Below are positions 8,195 through 17,054 of a DNA stretch of 39,946 bases, in pieces (position 1 is the first letter of the stretch; each line of letters begins with the position of its first letter). The notes beneath the pieces are model-generated. The model was not told the origin of the DNA. It ran no database searches and saw only the letters and a program-made list of their open reading frames with translations. The DNA comes from Alistipes sp. (GTDB lineage: Bacteria; Bacteroidota; Bacteroidia; Bacteroidales; Rikenellaceae): positions 1 through 39,946 of the forward strand of contig JAFXLG010000011.1 of NCBI GenBank assembly GCA_017531305.1, written 5' to 3'. The position numbers and the translations under genes are program-made.

Positions 8195-9253
8195 ATGAAG
8201 CGATTTTTTAAGAATTTGTCGATAGCGATCTGCCTGATCTCCATGATGGTGGGATGTAAGGCTGTAAGTAGGCTCAATGCAACTGATAATGCTACGGGTA
8301 AGCCCTATGAGTTGATTTTGGTATGTGATCAGCCTCAATGGGCAAGCGAGTTGGGTGATACCTTGCAGGTGGTCTTGAAGCAACCCGTTAAGGAGTTGAT
8401 GAAGCATGAGCCGATGTTTGATGTGATGCGTATCTTGCCCAATAACTTCAAGAGTCTGGTGGAGCGTCACCGCAATATCATCGTAGTGAATGTGAATCCT
8501 GAGATTAAGGAGCCTCAGATCTCGGCTAAATATGACGTGACGGCTAAACCTCAAGTCTTTATTACCATCAAAGGTCCCGATTCAAAGAGCGTTGCAGAGT
8601 ATGTGAGTCAGAATCGCGACAATCTGCTCTATGTCTTGGAGAAGGCTGAGCGTGATCGTGATGTGAATTATTCAAATAGATATCCTTCCGCTGCTTTGCG
8701 CGAGCTTATTTGGCAGACCTTCAAGATCAATCTCCCAGTAGCAGAGGATTTTCTGTTGCGTACCAAGAGCGAGGATATGGTTTGGATCTCGCAGGAGTTC
8801 CCTACAGCAAGTCAGGGCTTCTTTATCTACAAATATCCATACGAAGGCAAGGAGTCGCTTACTGCTCAAGCGTTGGTTAAGGCTCGTAATCGTTTCGCGC
8901 AGCGTATCCCAGGTCCTGCCGATGGCTCATATATGATTACTGTCGATAAAATTGCCGATGAGACGGGCGAGAACTATATCCCTTTCGAGCAGGAGTATCG
9001 TACCATGAAGATCGGCGACCAGCCTTGGATCGAGATGTCGGGTTTGTGGGATGTGGAGAACTATTTTATGGGTGGTCCATACGTCAGCTATACCACAGTG
9101 AACAAAGCTACCAACGAGGTGGTGACAATCGACTGCTATGTCTATTCGCCTAAACTTGCCAAACGTAATATGCTTCGCGAGTTGCAGCATCTGGTATATT
9201 CGGTATCGTTCGATGAGCCTATAGTGGCAAAGGATACTGAGAGTCAGCAATAG
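8195..9253 (+). CDS. DUF4837 family lipoprotein
   Basis: The 352-residue protein begins with a lipoprotein signal (lipobox MMVGCKAV, Cys21), so it should be anchored in a membrane and face the periplasm. The rest matches DUF4837, a family found in Bacteroidota, recognisable by GKPYELILVCDQPQW near the N-terminus and by repeated blocks such as WISQEFPTASQGFFIYKYPY and GGPYVSYTTVN. Function is unknown. It has its own promoter and a terminator before greA, so it is probably monocistronic. I see no catalytic motif. Confidence 0.88.
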   Translation: MKRFFKNLSIAICLISMMVGCKAVSRLNATDNATGKPYELILVCDQPQWASELGDTLQVVLKQPVKELMKHEPMFDVMRILPNNFKSLVERHRNIIVVNVNPEIKEPQISAKYDVTAKPQVFITIKGPDSKSVAEYVSQNRDNLLYVLEKAERDRDVNYSNRYPSAALRELIWQTFKINLPVAEDFLLRTKSEDMVWISQEFPTASQGFFIYKYPYEGKESLTAQALVKARNRFAQRIPGPADGSYMITVDKIADETGENYIPFEQEYRTMKIGDQPWIEMSGLWDVENYFMGGPYVSYTTVNKATNEVVTIDCYVYSPKLAKRNMLRELQHLVYSVSFDEPIVAKDTESQQ

Positions 9254-9275
9254 GCTTGGGTCTATTATCGTATAG

Positions 9276-9305
9276 GGGCGGAGGTTTTCGAAGAACTTAC
9301 CGCCC
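9276..9305 (+). terminator. Terminator after the DUF4837 gene
   Basis: GGGCGG (9276-9281) pairs with CCGCCC (9300-9305), followed by TTTTTG. The loop region contains additional self-complementary TTC/GAA bases. Confidence 0.8.
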
Positions 9306-9343
9306 TTTTTGTATCCCGTATCGGCAAAGGTTGGATTAAAAAT

Positions 9344-9374
9344 TTGGAAATTCAAAAATTTGTGTCTACCTTTG
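9344..9374 (+). promoter_or_regulatory. Promoter of greA
   Basis: TTG (9344-9346) and TACCTTTG (9367-9374) are separated by 20 nt. The predicted transcript has an unusually long leader of about 105 nt before the greA ATG. That leader contains GGCAA/TTGCC self-complementarity and a repeated GGGATTCTG. Confidence 0.75.
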
Positions 9375-9486
9375 TTAGCACAAGGTTTTACAAGATTATT
9401 AATACATCGGGATTCTGATCCGTGGCAAGTGGTTGCCGTAGGCAAAAGTTGGCGGATTGGGATTCTGGCTTTTTTTACTGTTATAT

Positions 9487-9963
9487 ATGGCAAGTGAAAT
9501 TATTTATCTGACTGCAGAAGGTATGCAGAAGCTCAAGGATGAACTTCAGCATATGCGTTCTGTTGAGCGACCAGCCATCTCGGCTGCAATCGCTGAGGCT
9601 CGTGACAAAGGTGATTTGTCGGAGAATGCCGAGTATGATGCGGCACGTGAGGCGCAGGGACTTTTGGAGATGAAGATCGCCAAGTTGGAGCAGACGCTTA
9701 CCAATGCGCGTTTGATCGATGAGTCGAAGATCGACAAAAGTAAGGTTCAGATCCTAAGTAAGGTGACACTGCTTAACCACAACAACAATAAGCAGGTGAC
9801 TTACACCATTGTATCTGAAAACGAAGCAAACCTGCGCGAGGGTAAGCTCGCCATCGGTACCCCTATTGCCAAGGCAATTTTGGGTAAGAAGAAGGGCGAG
9901 ATCGTAGAGGTTACAGTTCCTGCAGGAGTATTGAAGTTTGAGATTTTGGATATCAATATCTAA
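9487..9963 (+). CDS. greA: Transcription elongation factor GreA
   Basis: The 158-residue protein has the GreA layout: an N-terminal antiparallel coiled coil (about 1-77) with acidic tip residues in the family block GDLSENAEYDAAREAQ, then a C-terminal FKBP-like domain ending AGVLKFEILDINI. GreA inserts into the RNA polymerase secondary channel and stimulates cleavage of backtracked transcripts. The frame is open upstream to 9457, but the ATG at 9487 (MASEIIYLTAEGMQKL) matches the family start, and the extra residues would be hydrophobic and atypical. A strong terminator follows. Confidence 0.96.
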   Translation: MASEIIYLTAEGMQKLKDELQHMRSVERPAISAAIAEARDKGDLSENAEYDAAREAQGLLEMKIAKLEQTLTNARLIDESKIDKSKVQILSKVTLLNHNNNKQVTYTIVSENEANLREGKLAIGTPIAKAILGKKKGEIVEVTVPAGVLKFEILDINI

Positions 9964-9998
9964 TCTATACCCCAGAAATCTGCCTCGATGAAATAGTA

Positions 9999-10034
9999 TT
10001 GCCTGATCCTTTATTAGGGTCAGGCAATTTTTTT
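9999..10034 (+). terminator. Terminator after greA
   Basis: TTGCCTGA (9999-10006) pairs with TCAGGCAA (10020-10027), with an inner CC/GG extension, and is followed by a run of seven Ts. Confidence 0.92.
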
Positions 10035-10103
10035 GCGGGAGTTTTATTATATGGAACAAATCATGCAGAGGGGTGATTACTGATAGTGGTGCTTTAATAT
10101 AAA

Positions 10104-10139
10104 AACGAAGGGGCTAACCTCAAAGTCAGCCCCTTCGTT
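10104..10139 (-). terminator. Terminator of the RND efflux operon
   Basis: AACGAAGGGGCT (10104-10115) pairs perfectly with AGCCCCTTCGTT (10128-10139). On the minus strand the stem is followed by a T-run, placing it directly after the PG0541 family gene. Confidence 0.9.
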
Positions 10140-10170
10140 CATCAGAAGAATCTAATCTATATTTAGATTA

Positions 10171-10464
10171 TTATATAGATGCAACTACATCCCAAGCAAA
10201 GGCTCTCAAACCTTGCTCCTTATTAGCCTCATCCAGACTCTTGAGTCGAGCCATAAATGATGTTGCTTTCTCATCCTCCATCACAGAGATCAGAGCAGAG
10301 TTCATCGAAGGCCAAGCGTGAGAGCCCAAGTGAGGCTCACCATCCTTTTCGCCTGCACCCATAAGCTCCTCCCAGCCTGTAAAGCCGCGGATCTCCATAT
10401 CTTTCATAATGATCTGCACATCTTCAAACATTGACTGTGCACAAATTACAAATACTGCTTTCAT
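10171..10464 (-). CDS. PG0541 family transporter-associated small protein
   Basis: The 97-residue protein starts MKAVFVICAQSMFEDVQ and contains KDGEPHLGSHAWPSMNSAL and a C-terminal GLRAFAWDV. This matches the PG0541 family, small proteins regularly encoded next to RND pumps in Bacteroidales (named after the Porphyromonas gingivalis gene following the PG0538-PG0540 efflux genes). The size and alternating pattern suggest a ferredoxin-like fold akin to PII/CutA/DUF3240 proteins, but that is inference. The two conserved His residues in EPHLGSHAW could bind a metal. It is cytoplasmic, with no signal peptide. It begins 16 nt after the pump gene and is the last gene of the operon, so a role in controlling or sensing for the pump is plausible. 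Confidence 0.85.
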   Translation of the reverse strand: MKAVFVICAQSMFEDVQIIMKDMEIRGFTGWEELMGAGEKDGEPHLGSHAWPSMNSALISVMEDEKATSFMARLKSLDEANKEQGLRAFAWDVVASI

Positions 10465-10480
10465 AACTTTACATGCTTAA

Positions 10481-13400
10481 TTATTTACCCTGCTGAGCCT
10501 CCAAAGCCTTTCTTGCGCGGCGATCGCGGCGATTCTGACCATGTGTAGCTACCGAAGCGTAGAGTGTAGGGATAAGGATCAATGTGATCAAAGTAGAGAA
10601 CGAAAGACCCCATGCCACTGACATACCAAGTGAGTTCCACATCTCGGCTCCTACACCATTACCTATCGCCATAGGAATCATACCCAATACGGTGGTCATG
10701 GTTGTCATCAAGATTGGGCGCAGACGGCTACGACCTGCTGTAACACATGCATCAATGATAGACATACCTCGCTCGCGGCAAAGGATAGTGTAGTCCACAA
10801 GTACGATACCGTTGTTTACTACGATACCAATCAACATCAAGATACCGAGCAATGACATTACGTTAAGTGGAGTGCCTGTAATCGCAAGACCGATGATAAC
10901 TCCCACTACGGCAAATGGCAATGAGAACATGATCACAAATGGATCACCCAATGACTCGAACTGTGAAGCCATGATCACATATACCAAGATAACCATCAAG
11001 ACCATCAACATAGCCAAGTCACCGAAAGTCTCCTGCTGATCCTCATAAGTACCGCCGAGTTCCCACTGATAACCCAATGGCAGATCAATCTGAGCCATAT
11101 TTGCCTTAGCCTGATCTACCAGATCACTCATGGCATAACCGTTACCTACGATACCTGTGATGGTCACCATACGCTCACGGTCCTTACGCTCGATTGTTGG
11201 AGGAGCATAAGCCTCTACAACAGTACCCAAATCGCGGACCTTGATGCCCTGACCCATCGAGTTGTAGATAGTGATATTCTCAATATCCTGCAAAGACTCA
11301 CGGAAAGGCTTGTCGTAGCGAACGCGGATATCATACTCATCACCATCCTCGCGGTAATATGATGTTACCGAACCGTTGATACGGTTACGCAAGTATGTCG
11401 AAGCTGTGGTTACATCAATGCCTGCACGTGCCAACTTCTCGATATCGAAGTCAACCTGATACTCAGGAACGTACTCATCGCGTGAGATATTTACCTCGGT
11501 ACAACCCTCCATATTACGCATCATCTCGGCAATCTCTTTAGCCAAACGGTCTGAAGTGTCGAAGTCGTAACCATACAACTCGATATCTACAGTCTGCTGA
11601 CCCATACCGCCTCGCTGACCTGACTCGTTAACCATGTATGTTCGAATAATAGGATACTCATCGAGGATCTTACGCATACCGTCACCGATTTGGCTCAATG
11701 TAGTAGTACGCTCGGTCTTCTTGCACAAACGCATATTCATCGTGATGAGGTGTGTTCCGTTATCCGACATCGAAGCGAAGAGGTTATCGGTATCTGCCTG
11801 ACCTTCACGTACCGAGAGTGTATTGATCTCTGGGAAAGTCTCGCGGAAACGCTTCTCCAACTCCAAAGCCAACTCACGAGTGATATCCTGATTTGTACCC
11901 TGAGGAAGCTCGATTGTAGCCGACATAGTGGCGTTATCCTGCACAGGGAAGAACTCGCTCTTGAGGTTTGGTGCCAACAGAGCCATTACTGCAACGAACA
12001 ATGCTACTGATACTGTAATAACGCTCTTACGGTGAGTAACACACCACTGAAGGATACCTCCATAGAAGTTGTTGAATCGCTCCATGACGGCATCAATCTT
12101 ACCCTGGAACCATGCCTTCTTAGGATTTTTCTTCATCATCATCGAGCACAACACAGGAGTAAATGTGATGGCAGCTGTTGTAGATACGGTAAGTACGATA
12201 GTTACCATCCAACCCATTGAGTTGAAGAGCACTCCTGCCATACCCTGAACCATAGTCAATGGCAAGAATACGGCGATGGTAGTGAGCGTACCACCCATAA
12301 CTGAGATACCTACCTCCTTAGTAGCGAAGATCGCTGCCTGCTTAGGCATTGCACCACGGTCGATGTGAGTGGTGATATTCTCCAATACTACGATGGCATT
12401 ATCCACAACCATACCGATGGCGATAGAGAGTGATGACATGGTGATGATGTTCAGCGTCTCGCCTGTAGCCAAGATGTAGATGATGGCAGACAAAAGCGAA
12501 ATTGGAATAGTCAAAACCACAACGATTGTCGCTCTCCAACGTCCCAAGAAGAGGAACACCACAAGCATCACGAGCAAGAATGTAGTGATGATGGTATCGC
12601 GCAAAGAGTTGATAGTAGAGATAATGTTATCTGAAGTATCTCCTACAACGCTGATATTAACATCGCTTGGGAGCGTAGGCTTAATCTTCTCCAAATGCTC
12701 CTTCACGCCGCGTGCAATCTCTACAGAGTTAGCACCAGACTTCTTCTGCACGATGATCATACCACCATGCTGACCGTTGATGTATGACTCCTGAATACGC
12801 TCCTGAACGGTATCCGAGATTCTCGCTACGTCTCGCAGATAGATAGGCGAGTTGTTGCGATAACCTACCACCAAGCTCAAAAGCTCCTGTGGGTCTGTAA
12901 ACTCATGGTCAACACGCAAGTTATAGGTGTTGTTACCTACATCGAAGTTACCAGCAGGCATGTTGCGGTTAGCCATAGTGATAACCTGAGAGATAGTCTC
13001 GATGCCCAATCCGTAAGCCTCCAGCTTGTTAGGATCGCAATATACTTGAATCTCTCGCTCAGGGATACCAACAACCGAGATAGTACCTACTCCATCCACA
13101 CGTGCAAGTGGGGTAGCCACCTGATCGTCAAGGATCTTGTAGAGTCCCGACATACTCTCCTCTGCCGTAACACCCAACATAAGTACAGGGATCATATCAG
13201 AAGAGAACTTGAAGATAATTGGGTTGCCCACTCCATCGGGCAGAGTGGTCAACATATCCAATTTATCGCGCACATCGTTGGCAAGCACGTCAATATCGTA
13301 ACCATACTCGAACTCCAACGCAACGATTGAGATATTCTCCTTAGATTGTGATGTGATATGCTTGAGGTGATCCACACCATTAAGCACGTTCTCGATTGGA

Positions 13401-13594
13401 CGCGAGACGTTGGTCTCGATATCCTCGGCACTTGCTCCCGCATACGAAGTCATAACCATCATGGCATTGGACTCGATATCGGGGAAGAGGTCAATACCCA
13501 ATCTCGTGAACGAGAAGATACCCATGATACTGATCGCAACGAACAGGATGATGGTGGTTATGGGGTTATTGACCGATGTTTTATATATATTCAT
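10481..13594 (-). CDS. RND efflux pump permease, HAE1/AcrB type
   Basis: The 1037-residue inner-membrane protein has the duplicated RND layout: TM1 (NPITTIILFVAISIMGI), a large periplasmic porter loop, TM2-TM7, a second periplasmic loop and TM8-TM12. It is a drug/proton antiporter that works with the adaptor and TolC-type channel encoded upstream. The TM4 proton-relay segment reads GMVVDNAIVVLEN, so the second Asp of the E. coli AcrB pair is Asn. The TM10 segment reads GIVVNNGIVLVDY, lacking the AcrB lysine. Both changes are common in non-enterobacterial HAE1 members. Nothing indicates a specific substrate. It starts 10 nt after the adaptor gene. Confidence 0.95.
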   Translation of the reverse strand: MNIYKTSVNNPITTIILFVAISIMGIFSFTRLGIDLFPDIESNAMMVMTSYAGASAEDIETNVSRPIENVLNGVDHLKHITSQSKENISIVALEFEYGYDIDVLANDVRDKLDMLTTLPDGVGNPIIFKFSSDMIPVLMLGVTAEESMSGLYKILDDQVATPLARVDGVGTISVVGIPEREIQVYCDPNKLEAYGLGIETISQVITMANRNMPAGNFDVGNNTYNLRVDHEFTDPQELLSLVVGYRNNSPIYLRDVARISDTVQERIQESYINGQHGGMIIVQKKSGANSVEIARGVKEHLEKIKPTLPSDVNISVVGDTSDNIISTINSLRDTIITTFLLVMLVVFLFLGRWRATIVVVLTIPISLLSAIIYILATGETLNIITMSSLSIAIGMVVDNAIVVLENITTHIDRGAMPKQAAIFATKEVGISVMGGTLTTIAVFLPLTMVQGMAGVLFNSMGWMVTIVLTVSTTAAITFTPVLCSMMMKKNPKKAWFQGKIDAVMERFNNFYGGILQWCVTHRKSVITVSVALFVAVMALLAPNLKSEFFPVQDNATMSATIELPQGTNQDITRELALELEKRFRETFPEINTLSVREGQADTDNLFASMSDNGTHLITMNMRLCKKTERTTTLSQIGDGMRKILDEYPIIRTYMVNESGQRGGMGQQTVDIELYGYDFDTSDRLAKEIAEMMRNMEGCTEVNISRDEYVPEYQVDFDIEKLARAGIDVTTASTYLRNRINGSVTSYYREDGDEYDIRVRYDKPFRESLQDIENITIYNSMGQGIKVRDLGTVVEAYAPPTIERKDRERMVTITGIVGNGYAMSDLVDQAKANMAQIDLPLGYQWELGGTYEDQQETFGDLAMLMVLMVILVYVIMASQFESLGDPFVIMFSLPFAVVGVIIGLAITGTPLNVMSLLGILMLIGIVVNNGIVLVDYTILCRERGMSIIDACVTAGRSRLRPILMTTMTTVLGMIPMAIGNGVGAEMWNSLGMSVAWGLSFSTLITLILIPTLYASVATHGQNRRDRRARKALEAQQGK

Positions 13595-13604
13595 CTTTCA
13601 ATAC

Positions 13605-14632
13605 TTATTTTACGATTTCTACTTCAATACCATCCTTAAGAGCTGTCTGACCTGCGATTACAACCTGCGCACCGCTTGCTACGCCCGACAAAATCTCGTA
13701 TTTGTTATCGAAACGGCGACCAAGCTCCACCTTCTGGTACTTAACCTTGCCATTCTCATATACATATACAAAACGATCGCCCGAGCCCATCAACTTAACA
13801 ACAGCCTGATCGGGTACTACAACGCTCTCGCGTGTGCCGTAATTCAATGTTGCACGTGCATACATACCAGGCTTAACAATCTCCTTATCGTTGATCATCG
13901 ACAACTCAACAGGGAATGTACGAGTTGCGGCATCAACAGATGGAGTGATGCGTGAAACCTTAGCAGTGAACTTCTGATCGGGAAGCGCATCGAACTCAAC
14001 CTCTACAGGCATACCGCGCTTGAGGTTAGTGTAGAGCGACTCCGAAACGTTGATCATGATCTTTACAGGGTTGATGCGCTGTACTACGAAGATTGGAAGT
14101 CCACCTACCATATCGCCATTGTCGTAGTTACGAACGGTAACAACGCCTGTGATAGGGCTACGCAATGTAGTATTCTCCAACATATTCTCATAAGAGAACT
14201 TCGATACCTCGTAAGCGGTCTTCACAGCCTCCCAATTAGCCTTAGACTCACCACCGAACTTATACAACTCGTCCACACGCTCAAACTGAGCCTTATTGTT
14301 CTCGTATTGAGCCTTGAGCTGTGCCAATGAAGAGTTGTCCATCTCGGCAACAACCTGACCAGCCTTGACACGATCACCTACATCTACCAACAGACGTGAG
14401 ATACGGCGTGCCTGCTGAGGAGTGATATATTGATGGTATGACCCTCTACGTTACCTGTGAAGATGCTCTGCTGATCAACCTTCTCGGTAGTAGATGTTGC
14501 CAACGTAACCTTAGGTTTCACCACTTCCTGAGCCTCCTGCTGTGGCTCGGCACTCTTCTTTGATGAGCAAGCTGCGCCTGCTACACAAACGGCTCCAATC
14601 ACAAGAGCCTTAAACATTACATTCATTTTCAT
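13605..14632 (-). pseudogene. RND periplasmic adaptor (membrane fusion protein) with a frameshift
   Basis: Two overlapping open frames together encode one adaptor. The 5' frame (14632 to about 14430) gives a lipoprotein signal (VAGAACSS, Cys22) and the start of the adaptor up to FTGNVEGHTIN. The 3' frame (to 13605) gives VDVGDRVKAGQVVAEMD (biotinyl-lipoyl-like hairpin), the alpha-hairpin, a beta-barrel and the C-terminal membrane-proximal domain ending KDGIEVEIVK. At about 14424-14433 the reading frame shifts: one added base restores ITPQQARRISRLLVDVGDRV, the usual family continuation. Without it the frame continues out of register for about 13 residues and stops. The rest of the operon looks intact, so this is either a recent mutation that disables the pump, a sequencing error, or a programmed or reversible shift. 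An internal restart near 14390 would lack the lipid anchor. Confidence 0.85.
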
Positions 14633-14646
14633 ATCTCTTTACTGTT

Positions 14647-15984
14647 TTAATTATTCTGAACATTATTTCCTCGAAGTGTCTCCAATGAGATCTGGTTGAT
14701 GAGGTAGTTGTAGATGGCTGTACTGCGTGAAAGCTCAGCCTGAGTATATTGCAACTGTGAGTTGTCCACATCTACCAATGTGCCACCACCGACCTCGTAA
14801 CGCTTAACGGCAATGTCATATCCGCGCTTTGCCTGAGCAATGTTCTGAGCCGATGCGTTGAACTGCTTTACGTTTGTCTGCATATTGCTGTAGTATGACA
14901 TCATGGCAGTACGCAACTGACGCTCGGCATTCTCTCTTTGGAGCTGGATAGTCTCGAGTGAGATCTTTGCCTGCTTGATCTCGGCACGGCGCTTACCTCC
15001 TGAGAAGATTGGAATGTTGAGGTTGAAGAGTGCAGTAGATGATGACATCCAGCGATAGTGCGAGATCTTCATTGTCTCATCCATGGCATTCATCATATAG
15101 TTGATCGAAGCCGACAGAGATGGAATGTTGGCTGCACGCTTAACCTTAAGCGACTGCAAGAGCATATCCTCCTGAATCTCCAACTGCTTGAGTGTGCTGT
15201 TGTTGCTCAGGTCGCCAGTCTGGATCTGAGTAGTGAGCAGTGGCTCAAAATCAGCCAAAGAGCCCTTAACATCCAAATCAATATCCATATCTACACCCAG
15301 CAGAGCCTTCAATTGCCATAGTGCTACTACGATCGAGTTCTCTGCCTGGAAGAGGTTTGGCTCGGCGTTGGCAACTGTTACCTCTGAACGGATAAAGTCA
15401 TACTCCGAAACAGAGCCTACCTTATATTTCTTCTCTACGATCTTGTGATTCTCTACAGCGTTGTCATATACGCGCTTATATACGTTATAAGAATCCTTAG
15501 CCAAAAGAATCTGATAGAAGGCCTTAGAGATCTGCTCCTTCATGTCGATACGTGATCCGCGAGCCTGCTCAACCGCCAACTCAACATCCATAGCTGAGAG
15601 CTTGAGTGACTTCCAAAGCTGTGCATTGATTACAGGCATAGCAGCTGAGAATCCGCCACTCATGTTGTTGGTAGTACCCATTCTGAGGGTCTGTCCCATG
15701 ATGTGGAATGATGGTTTCTCGATGTAACGCTGGTAAGTCGCCGAAGCTGAGATCTCAGGCCACAAGGCGGCGTATGTACCACGCTTGGCGTACTTTTTAG
15801 TTTCGATTGTCTTGTCGGCGATCTTCACCGTAGGGTTTTCGCTAAGAGCGATCTGCAATGCCTCCTCCAGAGTGATGACCAGCGGTCCCTCGATTGGAGT
15901 CTTGGCACTCTCCTGTGTCTGAGCCGACACCGTTGTGGCAAACACGATTGCCAGCAACGCATAAAAGAGATTCTTACGTTTCAT
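14647..15984 (-). CDS. TolC family outer-membrane efflux protein
   Basis: About 445 residues starting with a signal peptide (MKRKNLFYALLAIVFATTVSAQ). Two repeated OEP units with long helical stretches follow, typical of the trimeric outer-membrane channel; motifs include LEEALQIALSENPTVKIADK and the C-terminal VGGGTLVDVDNSQLQYTQAELSRS. It provides the exit duct for the RND pump and adaptor encoded downstream. The frame is open four codons further (MNYF), but MKRKNLF gives the better signal peptide. It starts 88 nt after the TetR gene and ends 14 nt before the adaptor. Confidence 0.94.
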   Translation of the reverse strand: MKRKNLFYALLAIVFATTVSAQTQESAKTPIEGPLVITLEEALQIALSENPTVKIADKTIETKKYAKRGTYAALWPEISASATYQRYIEKPSFHIMGQTLRMGTTNNMSGGFSAAMPVINAQLWKSLKLSAMDVELAVEQARGSRIDMKEQISKAFYQILLAKDSYNVYKRVYDNAVENHKIVEKKYKVGSVSEYDFIRSEVTVANAEPNLFQAENSIVVALWQLKALLGVDMDIDLDVKGSLADFEPLLTTQIQTGDLSNNSTLKQLEIQEDMLLQSLKVKRAANIPSLSASINYMMNAMDETMKISHYRWMSSSTALFNLNIPIFSGGKRRAEIKQAKISLETIQLQRENAERQLRTAMMSYYSNMQTNVKQFNASAQNIAQAKRGYDIAVKRYEVGGGTLVDVDNSQLQYTQAELSRSTAIYNYLINQISLETLRGNNVQNN

Positions 15985-16072
15985 AAAATAGTTCAATAAA
16001 ATTTATTTCCCGTGTTGTTAATATTTTCTTTATTCTTTATCGCTTGTTCTTCGGCATTTGAAGAACGAATGC

Positions 16073-16696
16073 TTAAGCTTTATCTCTTTGCAGGATCTGG
16101 TCGATGACTTGCAATCCTTTGACAGAGGAGATGCCTCTGAGGAAGTTAACTGTCATGATCTCGAAAGCCTCTTCGCGACTTATTCCTTCTGGGATAGGTA
16201 AGCTATGTGCCGTATTTATATACATGCTCATTGTCGAAAGGAAGAGTCGTGACATTATCTCCACATTGATGTTTGGGTCAAGCAATCCGTCCGCATGACA
16301 CTTATCCAAAGCGTACTTCAAGCATCGGTATCCCATCTCGGTGTGGAAGCGCTGTAACTTCTCAAGAACATTTGGGTAGAACTTGTTCAAATTGGTGGTA
16401 AGTCGGTGTTCGATATCGTTGTTGAACCCTACACCGCAAATCTCCTTAACACTAATGAGCATCACCTCCAACATATTGTCGCAATTTCTGGTCTTGGCAG
16501 AGAGAGCTTTTTGTCGCTCCTCTACCGTGTGAACAATGCTTTGGTAGAGCAACTCCTCCTTGTCGCCGAACATCTCATAAAGAGTTCTCTTTGACATTCC
16601 CATCTCGGTTGCCACGTCATCCATGCGTACCGATTTTACGCCGAGCGACATGATCATCTGAGAAACGTGTACTATGACTTTTTGCTTTTGCGTCAT
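16073..16696 (-). CDS. TetR/AcrR family transcriptional regulator of the efflux operon
   Basis: The 207-residue protein has an N-terminal TetR helix-turn-helix (VRMDDVATEMGMSKRTLYEMFGDKEEL, about residues 22-48) and a helical ligand-binding/dimerisation domain. It precedes tolC, adaptor, pump and PG0541 genes on the same strand and is likely the local repressor, released when a toxic compound binds. Two inverted repeats upstream (16764-16782 and 16815-16830) are candidate operators. Ligand unknown. Confidence 0.93.
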   Translation of the reverse strand: MTQKQKVIVHVSQMIMSLGVKSVRMDDVATEMGMSKRTLYEMFGDKEELLYQSIVHTVEERQKALSAKTRNCDNMLEVMLISVKEICGVGFNNDIEHRLTTNLNKFYPNVLEKLQRFHTEMGYRCLKYALDKCHADGLLDPNINVEIMSRLFLSTMSMYINTAHSLPIPEGISREEAFEIMTVNFLRGISSVKGLQVIDQILQRDKA

Positions 16697-16717
16697 TATC
16701 TATACTTTTTAACAGTG

Positions 16718-16747
16718 CAAATATAGTCATGGAAAACTGAAAAACAA
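16718..16747 (-). promoter_or_regulatory. Promoter of the tetR-efflux operon
   Basis: On the minus strand, TTG (16747-16745) and TATATTTG (16725-16718) are separated by 19 nt, leaving a short leader before the tetR start at 16696. Confidence 0.7.
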
Positions 16748-16763
16748 AAAAAGTTTTCAAGTT

Positions 16764-16782
16764 TTTGAGTTTTGTTCTCAAA
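16764..16782. promoter_or_regulatory. Inverted repeat upstream of tetR (candidate operator)
   Basis: TTTGAG (16764-16769) and CTCAAA (16777-16782) are perfect inverted copies separated by 7 nt, just upstream of the -33 box of the tetR promoter. The position and symmetry fit a dimeric regulator site, but the assignment to this TetR is inference. Confidence 0.4.
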
Positions 16783-16814
16783 TACCATACAAATCGACCA
16801 AAACAAGAACTTTT

Positions 16815-16830
16815 CATTGTGGACAATGAT
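16815..16830. promoter_or_regulatory. TCATTGT-GG-ACAATGA palindrome (candidate TetR operator)
   Basis: Two 7-bp perfect inverted arms separated by GG. It lies about 15 nt downstream of a second minus-strand -7-like box (TACCTTTG, 16852-16845). The 358-nt stretch 16697-17054 also contains the tetR promoter and the TTTGAG/CTCAAA repeat. I see no gene in it and no clear consensus promoter for the plus-strand YitT gene, only a TACTTTG-like box near 17024-17030. Confidence 0.45.
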
Positions 16831-17054
16831 GTTTTTTGAGTTGCAAAGGTAAACTTTTATCAATAATTTTAGTGAGCCTTTTGGCGTAACAAATATACTT
16901 AATGTGGAAATTTTATTCTCTCATATTAATTGTCATATATGTTATTGTTGCCTATGCATACTAAAAAATCGAACAAAAGGGCTGACATTTGCCAAAATTG
17001 TATTAAATTCACACTTTCAAACAATACTTTGTATCTAAATAACCTTTTTGAAAT

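Noticed and set aside
8180-8554. Minus-strand 124-codon frame inside the DUF4837 gene
   Set aside because: Antisense shadow of a well-supported lipoprotein gene; His/Ile-rich composition is typical of reverse-frame translation.
9309-9497. 62-codon frame covering the greA leader
   Set aside because: It begins upstream of the greA promoter -33 box and overlaps the greA start; nothing in it suggests a leader peptide.
12905-13330. Plus-strand 141-codon frame inside the RND pump gene
   Set aside because: Opposite-strand shadow of a clear AcrB-type gene, no promoter or start context.
16617-16826. 69-codon minus-strand frame starting 20 nt after a TACCTTTG box
   Set aside because: Its 3' third overlaps the start of tetR in another frame, its composition looks like translated AT-rich spacer, and it lacks recognisable motifs.
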